Assembly: GCF_001879715.1 (NCBI RefSeq)
Contig: NZ_MNBW01000003.1
Span: 186,001-250,000, forward strand
DNA: 64,000 bases
From: Nioella nitratireducens
GTDB taxonomy: Bacteria; Pseudomonadota; Alphaproteobacteria; Rhodobacterales; Rhodobacteraceae
Reading direction: 5' to 3'
A program made the position numbers and the translations under genes. Under the pieces are notes generated by a model. That model worked only from the letters and a program-made list of their open reading frames with translations. It had not been told where the DNA came from and did not search any database. Of this stretch, positions 63,199 to 64,000 are shown piece by piece (positions within the stretch are counted from its first letter, which is position 1; every line of letters begins with the position of its first letter).

Positions 63199-63783
63199 AT
63201 GAGTATCTCACTCTCGAAAGGCCAGTCTCTCAGCCTCGAAAAGAACAATAGCGGGTTGTCCCGGGTGTTCATGGGGCTGGGCTGGGACCCGGCGAAGAAG
63301 AGCGGTTTCCTCGGCAGCCTTTTTGGTGGCGGCGGAGGTGCGATCGATCTGGACGCCAGCGTTATCATTTTGGACGCTAATAAGTCCGAGATCGACACGG
63401 TCTCCTTCAGCAAGCTGAAATCCAATGATGGCGCGATACGGCACGGCGGGGATAACCTCACGGGAGAGGGGGAGGGGGATGACGAGGTAATATATGTCGA
63501 CCTGTCCCGACTCGACCCGCGCGCGGCGCATCTCGTTTTCACGGTGAATAGCTTCCGCGGGCAGACCTTCAATGAGGTTGACAACGCGGTGGCCCGACTG
63601 GTGGACGAGACGATGGATCAGGAGATCTGCACCTTCACCCTGCGCGAGCAGGGGGCGCATACCGGCGTAATCATGGCGTCGCTGTCCAAGGGGGCTGACG
63701 GCTGGACCATGACCGCGCACGGCCGACCTGGGCGCGGGACCAGGGTCAGTGACCTAGTAAATGATGCCAAATCTGTTCTCTGA
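63199..63783 (+). CDS. terD: TerD-family calcium-binding stress protein
   Basis: The 194-residue protein opens MSISLSKGQSLSLEKNNSGL. The TerD block GAIRHGGDNLTGEGEGDDEVIYVDLSRLDP carries the acidic calcium sites; the C-terminal region ends GRGTRVSDLVNDAKSVL. A Gly/Ser-rich insert (GFLGSLFGGGGGAIDLD) is typical of some TerD members. AAGGAAA precedes the ATG. Confidence 0.95.
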   Translation: MSISLSKGQSLSLEKNNSGLSRVFMGLGWDPAKKSGFLGSLFGGGGGAIDLDASVIILDANKSEIDTVSFSKLKSNDGAIRHGGDNLTGEGEGDDEVIYVDLSRLDPRAAHLVFTVNSFRGQTFNEVDNAVARLVDETMDQEICTFTLREQGAHTGVIMASLSKGADGWTMTAHGRPGRGTRVSDLVNDAKSVL

Positions 63784-63799
63784 TCGGGGAGGAAAAGAC

Positions 63800-64000
63800 A
63801 TGCTGAACTGGCTTAAGGACAAGGGTAACGAGGCGCGCACGCGCCTCACAGCCGAGGTGTCGAAGTTCAAGAACCGCACCTTCATGGAGGCGACCGTGGC
63901 CGCCTGTGCGATGGTTGCGGCCGCGGACGGGACCATCTCCGCGGAGGAGAAGCAGAAGATGGCCGGTTTCATCCGGAATTCGGACGAACTTAAACATTTC
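63800..64000 (+). CDS. terB: TerB-family protein (N-terminal part, runs off the window)
   Basis: The ATG at 63800 opens MLNWLKDKGNEARTRLTAEV, then MEATVAACAMVAAADGTISAEEKQKMAGFI, the TerB start with the D-G-x-I metal motif. The C-terminal repeat lies beyond the window. Confidence 0.9.
   Translation, partial: MLNWLKDKGNEARTRLTAEVSKFKNRTFMEATVAACAMVAAADGTISAEEKQKMAGFIRNSDELKHF

Noticed and set aside
1-64000. CRISPR arrays, tRNA or rRNA genes
   Set aside because: I looked for regularly spaced repeats and tRNA-like cloverleaf ends and found none that I could support by eye.

Overview
The window comes from a GC-rich alphaproteobacterium, most likely a member of the Rhodobacteraceae/Roseobacter group. 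The evidence is a Roseobacter-style urease operon with small extra ORFs, a purine/ureide degradation set that uses the membrane urate oxidase PuuD, a class II (B12) ribonucleotide reductase, DUF1523 and DUF2267 proteins, and gene order and codon use typical of that group. No taxonomic marker such as 16S is present, so this is inference.

Bases 1-35,550 look like a chromosomal backbone devoted to nitrogenous waste and housekeeping. After a partial glutamine-synthetase-like gene comes ureD-A-(His-rich mini protein)-B-(AhpD-like)-C-(76 aa unknown)-E-F-G. Next is a urate/ureide block: allE, NCS2 permease, allA, a puuE-uraD fusion, uraH, a LysR regulator and puuD. The urea released by AllA and by a creatinase further along can feed the urease. 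A dipeptide-type ABC transporter (two permeases, a fused double ATPase and an aldehyde dehydrogenase) diverges from the creatinase; a family-5 binding protein lies about 7 kb away. Then follow DUF2254, a phytase-family esterase-like protein with a Pho-box-like upstream site, panB-panC, an M20 deacylase, a DUF1523 protein and nrdJ.

From about 35.6 kb the content becomes accessory: TspO-like protein, orphan hypotheticals, a CcdA-like antitoxin without a toxin, an FtsH-like protease split into an AAA gene and an M41 peptidase gene, an acetamidase/formamidase, and then a large Ter (TerY/TerD/TerB) locus that runs to the window end.

The Ter locus has three parts. (i) A signalling block at 45.0-57.1 kb: three TerY-type VWA proteins (one with a zinc ribbon), a PP2C phosphatase with an Ig-like domain, a protein kinase with a zinc ribbon, a TM2-VWA fusion with a damaged MIDAS, a multi-TM protein with an FHA-like tail, and a DUF4236 gene. 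(ii) A biosynthetic block at 57.8-62.4 kb: a second DUF1523 protein, PRTase-TRSP, HAD phosphatase, StiP-family protein and CitE-like aldolase; the matching ATP-grasp gene lies divergently at 43.7 kb. (iii) TerB-DnaJ, TerD and TerB. This resembles the Ter stress-response/nucleoside-like-metabolite systems and the TerY-P phosphorylation triad implicated in phage defence. Two lesions are visible: an in-frame amber codon in the ATP-grasp gene, and an IS66-family insertion (2,812 bp, 8-bp target duplication) inside the DUF4236 gene.
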